Positions 61,714 through 64,000 of a stretch of DNA of 64,000 nucleotides are shown here, piece by piece. Position 1 is the stretch's first letter. Each line of letters opens with the position of its first letter. The position numbers and the translations under genes were made by a program. Location: NCBI GenBank assembly GCA_040752195.1, contig JBFMFC010000002.1, positions 62,001 to 126,000 on the forward strand. The letters run 5' to 3'. The notes beneath the pieces were generated by a model, which worked only from the letters and a program-made list of their open reading frames with translations, was not told the origin of the DNA and did not search any database. The stretch comes from DSNY01 sp040752195 (lineage in GTDB: Bacteria > Pseudomonadota > Gammaproteobacteria > Burkholderiales > Burkholderiaceae_F).

Positions 61714-62655
61714 ATGCACAAGGAAGCACCCGCGGGGATGTCGCGTGTTGCCCCGGTCCGCCGCGGACGCAGATTCGGTCGGCCGCGCCTGCTGATCGTC
61801 GGCTGCGGCGACATCGGTCTGCGGATTCTCGCACGGCTGCGCGACCGCTACCGCGTGATCGCGCTGACGTCGACACCGACGCGCGTGCCCGAACTGCGCG
61901 CCGCAGGCGCGCTGCCGATCGTCGGCGATCTCGACGCGCACGCCACGCTCGCGCGCTGCGCGCCTTTCGCTGAGCGCGTGATCCACCTCGCGCCGCCGCC
62001 GGAGCGCGGCCGCCGCGACCCGCGTACGCGCCGTCTGATCGCCGCGCTCGCCGGCCGCAGCGCGCGCCTCGTCTACGTCAGCACCACCGGTGTCTACGGC
62101 GACGCGCGCGGCGCATGGCTCGACGAGACGGCGCCGCTCGCTCCGGCCAGCGACCGCGCGTTTCGCCGGGTCGATGCGGAGCGCGCGTTGCGCCGCGCGT
62201 GCGCCCGCGGCGCCCTGCGCGTGTCGATCCTGCGCGCACCCGGCATCTACGACGAGCGCGAACGCCTGCCGCTGCAGCGGCTGCGCCAGGGGCTGCCCGC
62301 GCTCGCGGCGGCGGACGACGTGTACACGAACCACATCCACGCCGACGATCTCGCACGCATCGCGATCGCCGCGCTCCACCGCAGAGCACCGCAACGCGTC
62401 TACAACGCGGTCGACGACTCGCAACTGAAGATGGGCGAATACTTCGATCTCGTCGCCGACCGATTCGGTCTGCCGCGTCCGCCCCGGCTGCCGCGCGACG
62501 AGCTGCGGGCGGCCGTCTCGCCAGCGATGTACTCGTTCATGCGCGAATCGAGGCGGCTGCGCAACGAGCGCATCAAGCGCGAGCTGCGCGTGCGGCTGCG
62601 TCATCCGACGGTCGCCGATGCGCTTGCCGCACACGGCATCGACGCGCGGCGGTGA
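61714..62655 (+). CDS. NAD(P)-dependent epimerase/dehydratase-like (YeeZ-type) protein
   Basis: A 313-residue extended-SDR-like protein. The Rossmann motif is LLIVGCGDIGLRIL; it continues RLVYVSTTGVYGDARGAWLDE and YTNHIHADDLARIAI, with VYNAVDDSQLKMGEYFD. The catalytic YxxxK is not obvious, as in other YeeZ-like members, so enzyme activity is uncertain. An ATG at 61738 (residue 9) is an alternative start supported by an AGGAAG site. A basic stretch (RRGRRFGRPR) lies before the Rossmann strand. No operon partners. Confidence 0.82.
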   Translation: MHKEAPAGMSRVAPVRRGRRFGRPRLLIVGCGDIGLRILARLRDRYRVIALTSTPTRVPELRAAGALPIVGDLDAHATLARCAPFAERVIHLAPPPERGRRDPRTRRLIAALAGRSARLVYVSTTGVYGDARGAWLDETAPLAPASDRAFRRVDAERALRRACARGALRVSILRAPGIYDERERLPLQRLRQGLPALAAADDVYTNHIHADDLARIAIAALHRRAPQRVYNAVDDSQLKMGEYFDLVADRFGLPRPPRLPRDELRAAVSPAMYSFMRESRRLRNERIKRELRVRLRHPTVADALAAHGIDARR

Positions 62656-62663
62656 CAACGTCC

Positions 62664-63110
62664 TCAACGCGTGAACGGCGCGCCGAGCTGTTCGCACTGC
62701 CGGCGTGCGTAGGTGGCGCCGATCGCGCCGAAGTCCTCCGGCCCGTTGTTGACCGCGACGATCTTCTCGTCGCGGATGAAGAAGGTCATCGGGTAGAAGC
62801 CTTCGTGCTTGCCCGCCCAGTCCACGTCGTTGACCCACACGCATACGGCCCAGCCGTACTGCGTCGTTCGCACGCCGGTCGAACGCTGCAACAGGATCTT
62901 CGGTTCGGTCCGGAATTCGACGACCGCCCGGTTCGCGTCGGTGAGCTTGTCCTTCAGATACGCCTGGATCGTCTCCTTCCAGCGCACCGGCCGCGGACCG
63001 TAGTCGAACAGGTCCATCTCGGACTTCGTGACCGGGCCCGTCTGGCAGCCGACGAGCAAAGTCAGTGCGAAAAGAGGAACGACGCATCTCGCGAACATCA
63101 TCGACTCCAT
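62664..63110 (-). CDS. Hypothetical lipoprotein
   Basis: A 148-residue protein with a signal peptide and lipobox LLVGC (about residue 22). No family recognised. The mature part includes YGPRPVRWKETIQAYLKDKLTDANRAVVEFRTEPKI and WAVCVWVNDVDWAGKHEGFYPMTFFIRDEKIVAVNNGPEDFGA, suggesting a compact alpha/beta domain. Its start is three bases from the stop of the upstream EEP gene, so the two are probably co-transcribed. A second Met at residue 4 is an alternative start. Confidence 0.7.
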   Translation of the reverse strand: MESMMFARCVVPLFALTLLVGCQTGPVTKSEMDLFDYGPRPVRWKETIQAYLKDKLTDANRAVVEFRTEPKILLQRSTGVRTTQYGWAVCVWVNDVDWAGKHEGFYPMTFFIRDEKIVAVNNGPEDFGAIGATYARRQCEQLGAPFTR

Positions 63111-63113
63111 GAC

Positions 63114-63941
63114 TCAATCCCGCAGCACGAGCCGCAGTGGTTGATGATCCGAAGCATCGGTGGCCGTATCGACGGTGACTTCGGCGACGCGCCGCGCGAC
63201 GTCCGCTGTCACCGCGAAGTAGTCGCGACAGTGTCCTCCCATCGGCCATTGCCTGCGATCGTACAGTCCCGTGCTCGGCGGGTGCGGCTCGGCACCGCGC
63301 GCAACGCGCCACGCGTCGAGCAGCGGGGGCGCGAACAGCATTTCGTACTCGGGCTCACGCGGAAGAAAATTCAGGTCGCCGCACAGGACGAGCGACGCGG
63401 GGCGCGGCACCGCATCGTACGGGCTCGCGGCCGCCTTCGGCGGGTGCGATTCGTTGTCGGCGACCTCGGACTGTAGCGCCCGCAGCCGCTCGATCTGCGC
63501 CGCCCGATGCACGGACGAGTAGTACTCGAGGTGGGTCGTGACGACACGCAGCGGACCGGCGCGGGTCTCGACCACGACCTCGACCGCCTGCCGCTGCATG
63601 TGCTTGATGCCGCCTTGCGCTGGATGCGGCAAGAGATGGCGGAAGATCTGCAGAACTGGCAGACGCGACAGGACGAGGTTGCCGAACTGCCGCCGCGCGT
63701 CCCCATGCCCCCGCCGGTCGAGCGCGGCGCCGAAGTGCGCGGCGTGCCGCGGAAAGAGCGCCTGCAGCTGAGCAACTTGATCGGCGCCGGCGGCGATCTG
63801 CGGATCGTTGCGCGCGACCTCCTGGAAGCACAGAACGTCCGCCTCACCCATCGCCCGCACGACGCGCGCGATGCGCGTGAGATCGACCAGGCCGTCGCAG
63901 CCCAGTCCGCACTGGATGTTCCAGGTCAGGATCGCCGTCAC
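63114..63941 (-). CDS. Endonuclease/exonuclease/phosphatase (EEP) family hydrolase
   Basis: A 275-residue metal-dependent hydrolase. The EEP fold signatures are TWNIQCGLG, VLCFQEVARND (metal Glu), TTHLEYYS, LCGDLNFLPREPEYEMLF (Asp-Asn) and ASDHQPLRLVL (catalytic His). Members cleave DNA, phospholipids or inositol phosphates; the substrate is unknown. The GTG start is six bases from the stop of the clipped permease gene upstream, suggesting one operon. No signal peptide. Confidence 0.85.
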   Translation of the reverse strand: MTAILTWNIQCGLGCDGLVDLTRIARVVRAMGEADVLCFQEVARNDPQIAAGADQVAQLQALFPRHAAHFGAALDRRGHGDARRQFGNLVLSRLPVLQIFRHLLPHPAQGGIKHMQRQAVEVVVETRAGPLRVVTTHLEYYSSVHRAAQIERLRALQSEVADNESHPPKAAASPYDAVPRPASLVLCGDLNFLPREPEYEMLFAPPLLDAWRVARGAEPHPPSTGLYDRRQWPMGGHCRDYFAVTADVARRVAEVTVDTATDASDHQPLRLVLRD

Positions 63942-63947
63942 GTTCCC

Positions 63948-64000
63948 CTACTTGATGCCAGCCTGCATGAACGATTGCATGAACTGCCGCTGAAACAGCA
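63948..64000 (-). CDS. C-terminus of a probable ABC transporter permease (partial)
   Basis: Only the last 16 or so residues are present before the stop: LFQRQFMQSFMQAGIK. The pattern (two or three aromatic/Gln residues and a final G-I-K) resembles the end of MalG-type sugar ABC permeases, where the C-terminal helix lies along the ATPase. The 5' part is outside the window. The following EEP gene starts six bases after this stop. Family is a guess from a short tail. Confidence 0.45.
   Translation of the reverse strand, partial: LFQRQFMQSFMQAGIK

Overview
The window is 64 kb of gene-dense, very GC-rich bacterial chromosome. It looks like a betaproteobacterium of the order Burkholderiales. Supporting lineage hints are the DUF3460-scpA pair, the TIGR04438 Trp-rich small protein, the DUF6502/DUF5666 lipoprotein pair, a Bug-type solute receptor, a 6S RNA gene directly behind zapA, and the Fur/bamE divergent pair. 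No insertion sequence, prophage, integrase, CRISPR array or tRNA was found. This is mainly core genome, with a few accessory modules. The genus cannot be told from the sequence alone.

Left part (0-12.4 kb): mrp/apbC and metG are divergent. A short ribbon-helix-helix regulator then precedes a six-gene membrane complex of the hydrogenase-4/complex I family (HyfB, C, E, F, G, I types, 4.03-11.18 kb). In this complex all four cysteines that would hold the Ni-Fe centre in the large subunit are replaced (Ser, Ser, Ser, Gly), while the four cysteines of the small-subunit Fe-S cluster remain. It is therefore an energy-converting-hydrogenase-related (Ehr-like) complex, not a hydrogenase. DUF3460 and scpA follow.

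12.4-31.5 kb: a molybdate module (short ModE-like regulator convergent with modA-modB-modC), a TauE/SafE permease, a Mut7-C RNase-like protein with a ubiquitin-like front domain, and a 792-residue polytopic membrane protein carrying a Ser-His hydrolase signature. Then come grpE-dnaK-dnaJ with visible sigma-32-type promoters, hemH, the DUF6502/DUF5666 pair, hrcA, nadK and recN.

31.5-41.6 kb: fur and bamE are divergent; dapB, exbB, exbD and a BtuF-like binding protein form a tight plus-strand run. Facing it is a minus-strand run behind a cobalamin riboswitch: btuB, btuC, btuD, an orphan ParA-type ATPase and a DinB-family protein. Together these make a complete outer- and inner-membrane vitamin B12 uptake system except for tonB. 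The zapB-like/zapA pair, 6S RNA with its terminator and an EVE-domain gene follow.

41.6-64 kb: a second TauE/SafE permease, a CHASE2 membrane sensor without an output domain next to a Crp-type regulator, a trans-sulfuration PLP enzyme, and a malonate/acyl-CoA module (Bug receptor, enoyl-CoA hydratase, malonyl-CoA synthetase). Then lgt, ilvD, a small class I cytochrome c, a D-amino-acid dehydrogenase, and a full branched-chain amino-acid ABC system (livJ-terminator-livH-livM-livG-livF). The right end holds a PaiB-type protein, a 2Fe-2S reductase, an SDR-type epimerase, a lipoprotein, an EEP-family hydrolase and the clipped C-terminus of a probable sugar-type ABC permease.

Starts were chosen by Shine-Dalgarno motifs, gene overlaps and family length. 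Promoter calls are by eye and marked with low confidence.
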